From Ignelater luminosus (lineage: Eukaryota > Arthropoda > Insecta > Coleoptera > Elateridae), in NCBI GenBank assembly GCA_011009095.1, contig VTPC01091028.1:9882-73881 (forward strand): DNA of 64,000 nucleotides. The letters are read 5' to 3'. A model generated the notes under the pieces. It did no database searches and had not been told where the DNA came from. It saw nothing but the letters and a program-made list of their open reading frames with translations. Made by a program: the position numbers and the translations under genes. This document shows positions 1-12,860 of this stretch, piece by piece (position 1 is the stretch's first letter; every line of letters begins with the position of its first letter).

Positions 1-1329
1 TCGTGACTAAGGGTATCATTAACAGACTTAAGGGTACAATATTTTTTATTTAGTGACAGTAGCAGATAGCTCTCCGTTCAAACTTTAAAAAAATAATGCA
101 AACGTTAAAACATGTTATGGTACATAAGATTGATGCTTTGAACCTTACGTTATGTGATGTCTAGCTGTTGATATTCTTGCAAAGTCTCTATAAGGAAAAG
201 ATATAAAAACTCAATTTTATTGGAAGAAGTTTAACGACACTCTATTACTTCTGTTATTGCTGCAAGTATGTTTGTCATACAAATTAAATTCTCTCTATAA
301 GAGTGATCAACTTTTGCTAACTATTGCTAATGTTCACTTGTATGTACAAACAACACTTCGAATGTCGGGAAAGTTGTAGATATGCAGAAATAGGGACGCG
401 GTATATAGCTCTGAATTACCATTAAATTTGCAAGAATGTCTATTATTACATCTAGAAATTACAAATCTTAATTAGAATTTGTAAAAAATCCAAATCCTTT
501 TAATAGACAGAATCTAAATAATAAAACGTCTCTAGGTTATGAAAAGATCATGAAACAAAATTTAAATCTTGCTGCATTAGCTTAGACAAACAACTGTGTC
601 ACTTTTCTTATAGAAAACATTAACCTCTTCGCCAATGGTTTGAGTACGAAGATCTGCTAATAGATTTACAGTTTGAAGAACCCGTGAAAGCTTTTTTGCA
701 AGATATTCTTTAGAATTGTATGTAGATTGAATCTATTACGCTATGACAATAGCAGTAGAAGCTTATAACAAGTTTTGAGACCTATAATTAACTAATAAGT
801 ACAGTCTGTTGCAAATTAGATGTTTCTCATTTAATAAGTTGCAACAGACTATACACATTCTGCAACAGTAAGACATTAAACATCTTTTCAAATAAATTAA
901 AATAACTTTTTCCGATTGTACTATGTATAATAAGCGTTGCTATAAATTAACTATTTTCAGTCAAACCTAAAACGATTTTAAGCAAAAGGTTTGTTTAATA
1001 CAACTGTACACAACATACAACAGTATAGTCACATTAAAAACTATCATTTATAAGAATCTACAATTTTAATGGCATTAATAAATATTATCTAAATTCTAGG
1101 ATCACAAAAAAATGCATATATTTTTTAAAGTGATCACGATTAACAAATAAAGTCCTCAAATTTTCGCATTGTATAATAATAATAATATAAAATTCATCAC
1201 GTTTTGTATACAATACCTAATATTATTTACATTTCCACGTGGGGATAAAAATGACGAATACTAGTGTGAGTAATGGCAAAACAAAACAAAAATAGCCTCT
1301 AAAATTAATAACTCTCCTTTTGTTCAAAA
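1..1329 (-). other. Presumed 3' UTR and 3' flank of the GATA gene
   Basis: AT-rich sequence downstream of the pannier stop codon (minus strand), with no coding frame that I trust. Possible minus-strand poly(A) signals are AATAAA as the complement of 216-221 and of 45-50, and ATTAAA as the complement of 1065-1070. I cannot choose between them, so the transcript end is not fixed. Confidence 0.4.
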
Positions 1330-1661
1330 CTACGAAGAAGCCATTAATTTCGCGGCAGCCGTTACGTGATGCTGATGATGATAGGGTATCTCTGATGGAC
1401 TACCAGTTGCCGGACCAAACCCGAAAACTTGTTGAAATGGATACGATTGATTTTGTAAACAGCTATATTCGTAACCAGGTTCACTTTTTATTGTATTTGC
1501 ATTTGTTGCAGGTAATAATGATGTTTGTCCTAAAAACGGACGGTCTCCTAAAGATGTCTTCGATGAAGAGTGATGATCTATTTGATGATGAGAATTATGG
1601 TTGTGCGTTGATGTTTGTGGTGTTTGAGAATTGTTATGTTGAATTACTGTTGATTTGGTTT
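1330..1661 (-). CDS. pnr: pannier-class GATA factor, last coding exon (exon 4)
   Basis: C-terminal exon of the GATA factor, covering residues 250 (split codon) to 359. On the minus strand a TTGTTTCAG acceptor ends at 1662. The first two bases complete the codon left open by the phase-1 donor of exon 3, giving Glu, and the frame then runs 109 codons to TAG at 1332-1330. The encoded tail is rich in Asn, His, Ser and Thr. It contains a sumoylation-like IKSEP motif, an EYSCLQNQ segment, a Phe/Gly stretch (QQVFGFGPATG) and a His-rich end closing in AAAKLMASS. A low-complexity activation tail is usual for this family. The exact phase match and clean stop support it. Another small exon in the 4.4 kb intron is not excluded: 359 residues is shorter than the fly protein as I recall it. 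A 123-codon plus-strand frame over the same bases is only its antisense shadow. Confidence 0.85.
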
Positions 1662-2046
1662 CTGAAACAAAAAGATTCTAATGTAAGATAATAATTTTTA
1701 CTTATGTTTTTAAGAATAATAAAAGATTTGAATAATTGTTGCTATTCTACACAACCTGACCTAGTAATTTTATTAGAATTGGGTTTACTAAAGACATCTT
1801 TCATCTCTCTCAGAACTACTGTTATGTCCATCACCGATGGCCATACTCGATAAAGAGTTCAGAATTGTATTTTCTAGAGAATATCATCACAGTGTATTAA
1901 AAACTAAAACCGTAAATTGATTACTACTGTTTTTCATAACATCAAGTTCTTTAGTATCGTCTATTGGTATCTATTTGGTGATTGGTTAGGTGCGTCTGGA
2001 ACAATTCTAAAAGACTAGGTTTGTTCTACTTTTTCGCCTTGTAGTC

Positions 2047-2828
2047 TTGCTCAACTACACTCCACCTTCTAGATGCGAAATCTCTTCTTTTTGTTGTCCC
2101 TCTCATACCTTCATAATTGGGCAATGGCCACTTACGCGTAAATGCGTCCACATTCATTCCGATAACGGAACGAATTTTGTGGAGGCGAGTAACAACCGTA
2201 GGAGGTTCTTTAAATCATCAGAGGGCAAACTATTAAATCAATTAGGTTAGGAAGGTGTCAATTGACATTTTATACAACCAAGTCTCCTAATCATGGAGGA
2301 CTTTGGGTTGCAAATATCATTTATGGCGTGCGATAGGGGACTCAACTCTGACTTACAAAGAGTTTTTTACTGTTCTCACTCAAGTCGAATCGTGCTTAAA
2401 TTTATGGCCTCTGTACCCGATCCGATCGGAACGATCTCCAAGCCCTTACCCCAGCGCACTTTATAATTGGCAAGCCATTGACGACTATTCCAACGTCTGA
2501 CGTCACAAATCTCCAGGAGTCGGCAGTAACCCGGTTTCTAAGATGCCAGCAAATAAACCAAAAATTCTAGAAACGATGGAGTACAGAATACATTGGAGAA
2601 CTCCAAGTCAGAACCAAATGGAAGGACAACTGCAAGCAGCTACTTCAATTGGATTCGCTGGTCATCATCAAAGAAGACAACCTTCCTTGTCAGAAATGGA
2701 GCCTTGGTCGGGTGATGCAGCTTTATCCCGGTGACGACGGAATTACCCGGGTTGCTACGGTAAAGGCATCGACTGGCCTCTACAAACGACAGCTTACCAA
2801 ACTCTGTGTGCTCCGAGTGAGTAATTAG
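2047..2828 (+). pseudogene. BEL/Pao retrotransposon relic: integrase end of pol
   Basis: Decayed 3' end of a BEL/Pao-type polyprotein inserted in the intron, opposite in orientation to the host gene. Recognisable pieces, in order, are an integrase-core SDNGTNF block (about 2158-2178), a SPNHGGLW block (about 2287-2310), a segment with ESCLN and PLYP (about 2387-2425), and the C-terminal domain (2526-2828) with KRWSTEY, RTKWK, KEDNLP, LGRV and LYPGDDGI. That order matches BEL/Pao integrases and their conserved C-terminal domain. The blocks lie in different frames, with frameshifts near 2280 and between about 2420 and 2526. There are in-frame stops, including a TAG inside the C-terminal domain before KRWSTEY. 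The protease, reverse transcriptase and RNase H parts are absent upstream, so the copy is truncated and dead. Confidence 0.85.
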
Positions 2829-2905
2829 TGCGGAACTCATGAACTGTATAATTTGTGCAACCGGAACCTCATTATACCCAGGTTTATGTTATTGGTTAAT
2901 TAGAC

Positions 2906-3250
2906 TGTTGAAACCTTGCCGCAACCAACGTAAGTCGGAAACTTTCAAAGATCTAACGTCTGGTCCAATCTAGCAGCCCCTGCGTCGGGCGCACCAGCGA
3001 CCCTCGAATGCACCAGCGACCCTGAGGAATAGCAAAACCTAATTCGTGGTGCGCAGTCGTGCTTTTGGTGATCGGTAAAGTGCTTATGGCAGACCGACGA
3101 AATTTTATTACTAGTAGTAGTTAATTCTAGTTAGTTCTTAGTGTATAAAGTCAATAATCAAATAAATACTACATAATTAAAAACAGTAGTGTTAATGTAC
3201 TTTAACGTTTGCGATGTATAGAAATAAAGAATTCTTTAGATCCGCTCAGA
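2906..3250 (+). repeat. Possible 3' LTR of the BEL/Pao relic
   Basis: Directly after the integrase end, a visibly more G+C-rich stretch starts with TGTTG at 2906. It contains two short direct repeats of GCACCAGCGACCCT (about 2990 and 3011) and AATAAA signals near 3162 and 3226. Position and the TGTT start fit an LTR, but the 5' LTR is missing, so neither boundary can be proved. The end near 3250 is a guess. Confidence 0.35.
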
Positions 3251-6079
3251 ATTGATTTTCCTCATTAAAATCCCATCACATTAGAAAAAGCCGTTCCATC
3301 TTTTGGAAATATTTGGTAAATTTAATAATTTCTCGTAAAGTGAGGTATCCTGTTGATGACTTGATTTTATGATGCAATGGTTAGTCCTCTCTGTGTTTAG
3401 TTTTATTTTAGATTGGGCACACTTCTCAATAAACAGTCTTCAGATTATCTATGGCTTATTTAACTAAAAAACTCCATCCCATTGTAATTTTGATTTTGCT
3501 AGGTTTCATCTGATGCTTGTTCCAAGACTTTTATCGTTTTAGTAATTATAACTGCCATAGTTCTTTCATTGCACATTAGAAAGTCAACATACATTCATTC
3601 ACTCAGAGGCCAATCTACAAACTGCTGTGATATCTTAGAAAGTTGTAGTTTTTGATGAATCGACGTTTTAAAGTCTTTTGAGTCTTTTTTCCAGCCTGCA
3701 GTTTGCAGATTGCAGCTTATTGATTTGAGTCAAAACAGAGCAAACTGATGGTTCAAGGAACTTTAGATCGAAATATTCTTGTTTGTCTACTTTTCAGAAA
3801 TTTGGTTGAAACTAGTCTTTAAAAGATAAAACAATTTTTAAATGCAATTTAGCCCTAAAGTAAAAGGATTTTAAGAATAAAACAATACATTTCATTCTAA
3901 ACCTACGCTGGCAATACTCCCTGTTTACTTTCAACAAGAAACAATCTTCTGCTTAGAAAACAAAGATTGTACAGGGCTTGTGCTGCAAAGATCTAATAGG
4001 ATATACCTGTGAATAAGAATGGTATACATCCTATCGAGTTCTAAATTTTTTAGATTTTTAAATTTTTGCATATGAGGCTAGATGATGATGGCTTTGTTCT
4101 ACCATAGGCTTGTCAAAAAGTATTTCACTTCGTAATTTTATTGAATCACTTGCTTAAAATTGCGAAAACCAACAAAATGCATTGCAGAAATATTCAAAGC
4201 CTTGTTCTTGCTTCAGCAACACATCGATCTTAATAGTCCACAATTTGGCGCACTTTCTATAAACCGAAATAGGTTCAGCACGTTCCAACTCGATTTCAGT
4301 AAAGCCTCAGCGGCCTGAAAAATCTTAGTAACAGTTTTTGCAAAATATGAAGAGTCTGATTGCGCCAAGAAAAGCCAACTCGTTTGAAAAGTCCAAGTGA
4401 TTCAAAAGACCTGATTGGATAAAAACTGACTAACTAAAACGCACGATCTGACACTGAACTGAAAAACAGACATCAGATATCTGACACTATTACCAAAAAT
4501 ATTATGATCCAGCATAAAAACAAACCCATTTTAATATACAAGTTTGAATCTCTTGAAAATAAAGTGATGATGAGAAAAGCTTTACCAGCCCAAAGAACTC
4601 GACTTCAGCCACTTCAAAAAGCTCAATCGTTATGCAAAATCAAACCAATAAAGAAAACACGATAAGTTCAAAAAGTTTCCACTAATCGGTCTATAGAGCC
4701 TTATTAATCTATGCCTAGAAGGTATAGAAACCTCAACCAGCCTGAAAACAGAAGGTATTTTGATTATAAATGAAATTGCATCCTTCAACAAATATCAAAC
4801 ACCTAAAAATCGTTTTGTCAGTAATATCGAATTATTTGTTTTTATGTTTCATGCTTTCAATCATTTTCGTATTTAACTCCCAGTCAGACTGATCCAGGGA
4901 ATAAGGAGTTTAGAGAAAGCAGTCAAATCAGTATAGGGAGCCAAGTGTAAGACCGAAATCTAAAATCCTGACCTTTTGCCAGGTCAAAGAATAAGTAATT
5001 CAATATTATGTCATTATTAGGCCTTAGGCCTATGCATTTTCAAATTCTTGACTTGCAGCAAACATGTGCCAAACTGAATTTACGAGGTTTTTTCAATGTA
5101 TATGAGCCGTATAGTTAGAGGCCAAAATATTCGCAGACTCCGAGGCCAAACTGACTAGTCCTAACCTGTTTATTTAGTATTTATATAAATGTAGGTTTCT
5201 TTTATTTTTATTACAAATATTTTTAGATTCTTATCCTTATGAGATTGACAAGTAAAAAATTGTTTTTAATTATTTTTTGTTTTTAATTCTATACACCGTG
5301 ATATTTATTATAAGTCTATTGGCCGACGTACGGCACACGACCGAATCATCTCAGTTGACCGTCCATTATTCTGTCTTGTATGTACAGTTTTAATTTTCAA
5401 TATTGTTTTCGGTACATCTTTGGTTTTCTATCCCTTCTTGTTTTGCTCTTTATTTTATGCAAGACCTTTATTTCCATCGCGTTTGTTTTTTTTTGATAGT
5501 GTCTGCCATCACGTTTTTTACTACCTCGGATTAAATCTTTGGATATTTCCTTTTTTCCTAGGAACGTGTTTCTGAGTATGTTCAGTATTTCTCTCATTTA
5601 ATTATATTAAGAATATAAATACCAGTAATTGATAGAAGTTCCATATCTTAATCTTAAAGAACTTGACAAGCATCCTACATTGACTTAAAATCAAGATGCA
5701 ACTCCACCACAGAGTTAAATTTTACATTCGTTAAGTACGTTAATTCTATTTATGGTATTATCTAACAGTCAACGCAAAGTCAAAAACTGAATTTCATTTT
5801 GAAATGCACAGCTCAAACACACATGACTGAAACATAAAATATTGATTTGATTATATTCTGGTTTTAGAATCAATCTCCCTTTAATACAATAAAAATATTC
5901 TCAATTCCTAATAGTACGAACTCTTTCTTCAGTTATTAGGAGCGCAGAGGGTGCGAAACATAAATTTTTCAGTGCCTTCTAACTGGCTACCTAGCAAACG
6001 TTAATAGCAGGTTTTATATTATCTACTATTAAGATAAAAACCGGGTATCAGCCAATAATCTGAAATGGGTGGAACTTAC

Positions 6080-6314
6080 CATCACCGGAGGTAGTGTTGG
6101 TGTCTTCTCGATCTCCTCCTACTGGCTTTTTTGGTTTGCGTTTGCGCGTTTGTATACCATCTTTGCGCATTGCTAAGGGACGATTCACGCCGTGTAATTT
6201 AAAATACAAACCACAAGCGTTGCATACAGGTTCGCCGTCGTTGTTACGACGCCATAGCGTCGTCGTTCGTGTACCGCAATTTGTACAACACAAACCCAAC
6301 CTTCTCGTCGCTGT
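6080..6314 (-). CDS. pnr: pannier-class GATA factor, exon 3 (C-terminal zinc finger)
   Basis: Encodes residues 172-249 and the first base of codon 250. It carries the main DNA-binding finger, C181-x2-C184-x17-C202-x2-C205, with TTLWRRN and [11 protein letters not shown], followed by the basic tail [19 protein letters not shown]. In GATA proteins this finger and tail bind WGATAR sites and carry nuclear localisation signals. The acceptor is TTTATTTCAG ending at 6315, and the donor is G|GTAAGT with the exon ending at 6080, phase 1. All four zinc ligands are intact. The segment after the basic tail ([14 protein letters not shown]) starts the variable C-terminus. Finger sequence and arrangement point to Pannier rather than Serpent, Grain or GATAe; that assignment is by recognition and was not checked by a tree. 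Confidence 0.96.
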
Positions 6315-9300
6315 CTGAAATAAAAGAAAAATGCGTTTCATTATTAATTTTATTTTTATTTTTATTACTACTACTAATTAGAAAATTTACAATGACAACT
6401 AAAAAAAAGAACGGCTTGGCATAAAAGTTTGTGACTCAATAAAAAGGCTGTTGTAAAATTAGCCATTTCCGTTTAAATTCGCCATAACAAACGTCTAAAT
6501 CAAATAATTTCTCATTCTGGGATGTTAAATAAAATTTAAATGAGGCGGTTTTATTTTTTTAAAGATACGGAAATACTTTTAAACTTTTATTATCACTCGT
6601 TTCTGTGTTATAAAGATGTCAAACATTTTTATGAGCTATTTTTATTATATATCTATTGATTATTCTTTAGACAAGATAACATTAACTAATTCTTAGATAA
6701 GTAATTATGTTTTTATGTCTCAAAAAACATATGCCCCAGTTTGCAATGTAAGTACAAGGCAAAAAGAATAAAATATGCATGTAATGTTGTGGTTTTTAAC
6801 CACGAACGATGTTTTTGCATGATTCACTGCTTTGTATTTTAAAAAATGATAAATTAAAACAGGTTAGGAATGAGATATGTTGAAGATTAAAATTCTGCAT
6901 TGTTTTATCAGTTGTTTCTTCTGTTGAAAATGAATTTCTATGAATAAAAGATTATGAGATTATCCACAAAATTAGAAATGCCAATTATGTTGTTTAAACA
7001 ACGGGCATGCATAGGTCTTTATTTAAATTCAATTGCTAAACCTTTTACAATTTTGTAGAAAGATACTGAAATATAAGTAGTAAGTATCTCCATCATCTGA
7101 TCGCATATGCAATAATAAATTAATAACAAAAACATTTTAAGTAATTTTATCAAGAATTTCTTTTGGACAAGTGATAACAAAGTTGTTTAAATATTTCGAA
7201 GGTAGAAATGTAACAAAAATTCAATTAATATCCGATAATTCAATTTTATTTTAAATGGCTTATTTCCAAAACGGTCAAAACAGTACAAACGAATCCAGAA
7301 AGCACGTATTCGATCTAGTCATCAAGATCGGACATTGTAAGTATTTCGGAGTCCCTGACGATTAATATGATCGTTGAGAAGGTGCCAAGTCCAAAAACAT
7401 AAAATCGCGTTTTGATTTAGATTGAATTTCCTAGATGTCAACGATTTTCTTAATAACATGGTATAGGGTTGAGTTATGAGACGAAACGATATTAGATAAT
7501 GAAATTTGATTTAGACCAAATGAGACATAATGTGATTAACACCAAAGTTATTCCAGTAACCCTGAAATACAAAACAACATCTTACGATAAAAAAAGATTT
7601 TGATTTTATTTCCTAAAATGATTATCGACTACAATCTGTGCAGCGTTGCAAAATGTCAAATGCTGTGCATTGATTTTGTTAAAAAGTGCAAAAAACAAAC
7701 AAAATTATTGTAACAAACATGACTAAACAAGTTTTATATTTTTATCTTATTTTATCTTTACTTACGTACGTACTTATCTTTACCACAGAAGCGTACGTTC
7801 ATTTTCCGTATCTACATAACAATGAATAATATATCTTTTGGAACAGATTTTGCTGACGAAAATTTTGCATAAACGTAAGATAATTACAGCAGTTTAAACA
7901 TTTACTTTGAAAGTTATAAAACGCTACAACGAATAAGTGTAGAAAAATGTATATATGATAAGCTGCTCTTTCAAGGTATTGCCTCAATTCAAAATTCAAG
8001 CATTGCTGTTAATGTAACAAGTGGCTCGCCAGTGTTGAATCGACTTTTGAAGGCTTACACTTATGTTCCTTAGGGATCTTTTAAAATTCAATTAAGGAAA
8101 TTATAGACATGAATTTCTGTTCTCTTACGCGTGTGGCGAAAACGGCATTTTTGAACTTTATTATTATTTTTGTTGCACGAGAAGTTCGAGGTCTCCTTGT
8201 GCACTTACGAGTGACATAACTCCCAAAAGAGCTAGAATTAGTGTCTGGCTTAGGGTCCTTAAGAATCAGTGGGTGTGTAACAGCTTGAAATTTATTATAC
8301 TGCGGAGGTTTCTGAAAACATAAAGCTCTAAGAAATCATAACTTTACCAAGACCCCAGATAACCATAAAAGCCCAGTAATATGGAATAAGAACCTGATCA
8401 AAAAGTCTACAGAAGCATCTGGGGCGACAGAACTCAAGGCTTCTAAAGAAGACAAGAAAGTGTACGATGATGTATCGTACAGAGACAAATTGTGATGCAT
8501 TTATTATGAATGTTAAGGCTTATATTAGGACCCAAATATCTTAACAATAAAAAGTACTCTAAAGACTATATATTTTGGGTTTTAAAAGATCCAAAAGCAA
8601 CCTCAAGGCTCAGTGTGCTACAGCATCTTAACATCCGGTTCAGTCTAGGCATTGATAAGGATAACCTTAAGAAATAAGTAATCGAGTGCTGTTGTTGTAG
8701 ATGTGTATCGATTTATGTAACTTAACATAGAAAAGTAACTGTGCAACTAATGATACATTGTACTCATTTGCTGAAAAAATGATCATCATCAGAACATTAT
8801 ACGTTTGCACTGTCGGCGAACTGGTTAATCAAGTATTACTCAGTTGCCGAATTAATAATCTTCTTTATCATATGAGTATTTGTCTCTGCTTGGACCTGGA
8901 ATTGTTTATTTATTTCGGCAATTGTACGAATTTGGCTTCTGAGTCAAACATATAATATTTTTTATCTTGGTCTACCATGCTATGAAACAAACGTCTCTAG
9001 TTTTTAGTAGTCGACTCAATAAAGTCTAAACTTTAACGTGTTGTGTTTAGATCACGTGGTGGGTTAGCAGCAGATCACAGGGAAGATTACCTCAGTTCGG
9101 AAAAGAAGCGAATGGATCGAATAATGTGCTGCTGAAGTTTTGGTAGGCCATGAAAAGATAGGACAACAATTTTTAAAGAATCACATTATCTAAGACAAAG
9201 TAATTGAAAGAATATGTTCTTAATTATCAAACACGGTGCCGAGATAGCAAACTAAAAGAGTACTTCATAAATACCCATCAAGCCCATATCGGAAATTATG

Positions 9301-10033
9301 TCACTGATATCTATGTATCTGATATAGTACTTTTGTTCAAAGTAGCAGAGTGTACCTGTTAAAGTTAATAAGTGAAGCTACTAACAAGAATGTAACATAA
9401 ACAAAAGAAGTAAAAATATGTTTCATATAGCAATGTTGATTTTCTGCAACTGAGTAAACAAACTTTGATAATCCATATTTTGGTATAGAAGCATTTTAGA
9501 CCCTAAACTATGAGTAATATAACTTTTCTACATAGTGTTGAATCTAGAGTCACGCTATCAAGAATTTACATTTGATGTGCAGTTCTCAAACATGTTGTGC
9601 AGATTAGTCCTTAATGTGCGTTTTCAGCTTAATCTTGATTGAAGGATACTAACCTCATGGTTATATCAAAAAATACAAAACAGAAAACAAGGTATATCTT
9701 TAAAATGGAACAAGGATAAAGTGGCCTGTGGCATCTCAAGTTCTAGTAGGCGCGTCATCACCGCTGAATTATTCCGCATAGTATAATTTGAATTAAACAA
9801 TCAAAAGTGACACGTCATGGTTACGATCATACGGTAATAAAGCAGCTACAACTGCCACCTCCGTTGCAAGCTGTAAGCACGCTGTAATACTGTTACAAAT
9901 GGAATAGAACGCAAAATGATAAAGATGTGAAATCATTAAATTCATACAAAAACTTTACCTAAATAATAAAATGCACGTTAAGTTTAACACAAACAAAGCC
10001 CTCAAGTAATATAGTTTCGAAGTGTTTCCCGAT

Positions 10034-10129
10034 CGTTGGTTAAGTTTAACTAGAGGATTATTGCAATGAATACAACTGTGGTCACAATTATACCCATAGC
10101 AACAATCTTCTAGTTAAACCTAACCAACG
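10034..10129. repeat. Near-palindromic 96-bp repeat
   Basis: The left arm from 10034 and the complement of the right arm ending at 10129 both start CGTTGGTTA. They match at roughly 29 of 34 positions and continue to pair imperfectly to the centre (around ACTGTGGTCACA). No flanking duplication is obvious. It could be a tiny foldback element or a hairpin-forming sequence. Confidence 0.6.
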
Positions 10130-11627
10130 ACTGAGAAACTCATCCTCAGAAAATAAAAGATAAAAAAGATTTCTCTACTATATCAAAAAGCTGTTAATTG
10201 TTCCTACTATAACTACCTATAGATGGTGCTGCACTTTGTTTTATTTCTTACACAATGAGACATAGGAATTTTGAGTATATATAAGTAAAATACTAGGAAA
10301 TAATATAATTATTTAACAAAATATTTAAAAATATTGTTGGTATTCGTCAAAATACTAATAATTAAAGTTTTTTTTTCATAGATAGGTATTACTGTATTTT
10401 AATAACTACATTTTGGAATCTGAGTTTTACGGAAAGACTAATCATTTCACAAAATATTGACAAATCGTGTAAAATAAGATTTTGAATTACTTATTTAATC
10501 CTTATTAGATGCTAAGGTTTTGATTCCTATTCCAATCTGAAAGTCAAGATCCAACCAACAATGCTATGATAAGAATCTTTCCTGGTCACCAGAAAAAGAC
10601 ACCGCATAGTATTATCGTGGTCATTTTATCACACTGATATAATATTTCAAAGACTAGTATACCCAAGTACAATATTTCCTTAAAGTGTTCCTGTTGTTGA
10701 ATTCCTTCTAGTTCATTTTAATACAATTTAGTAATCTGCCAGTTTCTTCGCACTTCAGAATTTATTTCTTTAGTTGTCTGTGCAAAAGCTACAATTACTT
10801 TAGACAAAGTTTTAAATTGTAGCCTTAATTAGACAGGAAAAGAGGTTACGGGAAATAAATATCTGATCTTCAGAAAATTCTGCTTCTTTGCTCTAGTTCG
10901 TGGTTTTTTAGGATGAATGGAATTCCATATTAAGACATCTAAGGGGATTATTGCGCATTATTCTCTTCTGTTAAGATTTAAAATAAGCATTTTTTAAAAT
11001 AAAGAGAGAGTGTAGATTTTGCAAAAACAGAACGTAGACAAAACTGAAAAGATGAAGAAAGAAATAGCGTCCACGAGCACTGTAGCAACAGTTGCAAGGT
11101 TGTCTTTCGAAAAACTTTGGCAAATGCATTTGATCACAATTAATACTTTTTATTGCAATGTTAAGTGACCCGTTGGTATAAACTGTCGTTTTCCCGTGTT
11201 TAGAATCAGTCGCTATTGCAAGACGACAAGTTACAATACTTTCAGTCGGATGACTTTTGATTTTTATTCTGGAATAATGCAACTGGTATTCGTCTAATCG
11301 TACACATATCATTTTTAATTTACTTTGGTCAAATGCACTTTTATGTCAGTAATATAATGATTGAACTGTTATAAATTCAAAACATTTATTTCTAGGCTTC
11401 TTGAAATCATTTTGTTGATTAATCCAAAATTGAATTTATGAAATCCATAGACTGGAAATCGCTAATTTATAGTTTATTTGCTGCAACACCGATCCCAACA
11501 TAAAAGATTCCAAAATAAATCATTGTTTTATGCTTCTCAAAGAGAAGCAGTGCTGAGAGCAATGGCCACTTTAGGAGCCGAAATTCCCAAGCCCGAGCCA
11601 ACTGAGGAAAAACTTGTCGTGACCAAG

Positions 11628-11910
11628 AAGCCCAAAAGGTCCGACAGACCCGATGATCCAAACGGTCCAAAAGGCCCGATAGATTCGACGATCCTAACGG
11701 TCCGACAGGTCCTAACAACCAGACAGACCCATATGCCCTGACACGTTCGAAAGATTCAAACGGCCCGATAGATCCGAAAGACCCGAAGAGCCGAGGAGCT
11801 CAAAAGGTCCGACAGTACGAACGGTCCGACAGGCCCGAGAACTGCAAAAAGCCAGACAGGTCGAACAGCCCGACAGACCCGTATAGTCCGACACGACCGA
11901 ATGGCCCAAT
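11628..11910. repeat. Degenerate G+C-rich minisatellite
   Basis: About 280 bp built from degenerate short units of roughly 10 bp, alternating around GGTCCGACAG, GCCCGATAGA and GATCCGAACG. It stands out from its AT-rich surroundings. Both strands stay open over parts of it (11478-11741 plus; 11467-11718 and 11712-11909 minus), as expected for a stop-poor repeat. The translations are collagen-like noise rather than a recognisable protein. I annotate it as a tandem repeat inside the intron. Confidence 0.7.
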
Positions 11911-12710
11911 TAACAGGGCGTAATTTTAGTTGTTTCAGTTATTGGACGGTGGTAGCACAGAAGGCACATAAATGTGATGCACGTGATGCCCAAAGTGTTG
12001 AAGCTGAAGATGTCTAAATAGTAACGATATTGGTGTTGAAGACAAAGGTTAGTATAGATAGATAATGGTGTTCCGATTAATGGAGATAAAGGCGGCGTGG
12101 TTTTGGTTGTAATTATTGCAAATATTGACAACTGATAATTGCTGACTGTAAAGTCGTAGAATATACAAGGTGTTTCAACGATTTGTGGTCTTAAGTACAT
12201 CTATTACACTCACTTAAAGAGAAAGTGTGAAACCAGTTAACGTTTGATACAACACATTTCCGACTTTACACCAGCAGTTTCATATCCAAACATCAACTTT
12301 GATCTTCCCAAACTGCAAAAACACTAAAATGTACAAGTACTTCTATTCCTTTGTGAAGCACACTGTACAATTGGGAATAATTCAAAAACGTATAGTTAGT
12401 TAACAATTACAGCTTTCCTCAATAGGTACATAGAATAGAAAAGCGTAATTAGAGATTTACAACTTAACCTGGTTTGGCATCAAGTCAAACTGTAGTCAAG
12501 GAATAGTAGTCGAATGTCAAATCAAGCAATCAGAAAAAGGATTAAACTGCTTGACTTGATGAACCACTAAGTATTATCATAAAACACCATGTAGTCCAAT
12601 GCATTAGTTATAAGAAGAAGCGAGTTAATCAAATTTTGAACAACCATACTTTGTGAAAACTTCAACTCATAATAATTTGAAACCAGCTCTAGTATAGAGC
12701 AATACTTCCT

Positions 12711-12860
12711 TGTTCTCCACCTTTTTTATAACTATCCAATTCTATCTTGGTAATGATAAGCGGTGGAGAAACTAACTACCATATGGGACCGTGCGAGTTT
12801 ATCTATTTCAGTTAACGGTCTTTTACTAATAATTATTATCAAATAGAAGTGGAGAACGGA
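12711..12860. promoter_or_regulatory. Intronic cluster of GATA and GTGGAGAA motifs
   Basis: Four WGATAR matches lie in about 110 bp: AGATAG (complement of about 12742-12747), TGATAA (12754-12759), AGATAA (complement of 12799-12804) and TGATAA (complement of 12836-12841). Three copies of the octamer GTGGAGAA, one inverted, sit at about 12713-12720, 12763-12770 and 12849-12856. Repeated motifs together with potential Pannier sites suggest an enhancer; this is inference only. Confidence 0.3.

Larger units (their letters stand above)
1662..6079 (-). other. Intron 3 of the GATA gene
   Basis: Intron of 4,418 bp with GTAAGT donor (complement of 6074-6079) and CAG acceptor (complement of 1662-1664). 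It contains a decayed BEL/Pao fragment and possible LTR (about 2047-3250) in antisense orientation to the gene. The rest, 3250-6079, is AT-rich and I recognise no gene or repeat in it. Confidence 0.75.

Noticed and set aside
1320..1691. 123-codon plus-strand open frame
   Set aside because: It lies antisense to the pannier C-terminal exon, which has matching splice phase and a sensible stop. The plus frame lacks a family and begins with a non-ATG codon.
12163..12195. ACAAGGTGTTTCAACGATTTG, resembling a transposon terminus
   Set aside because: No partner terminus or target duplication could be located, so no element is called.
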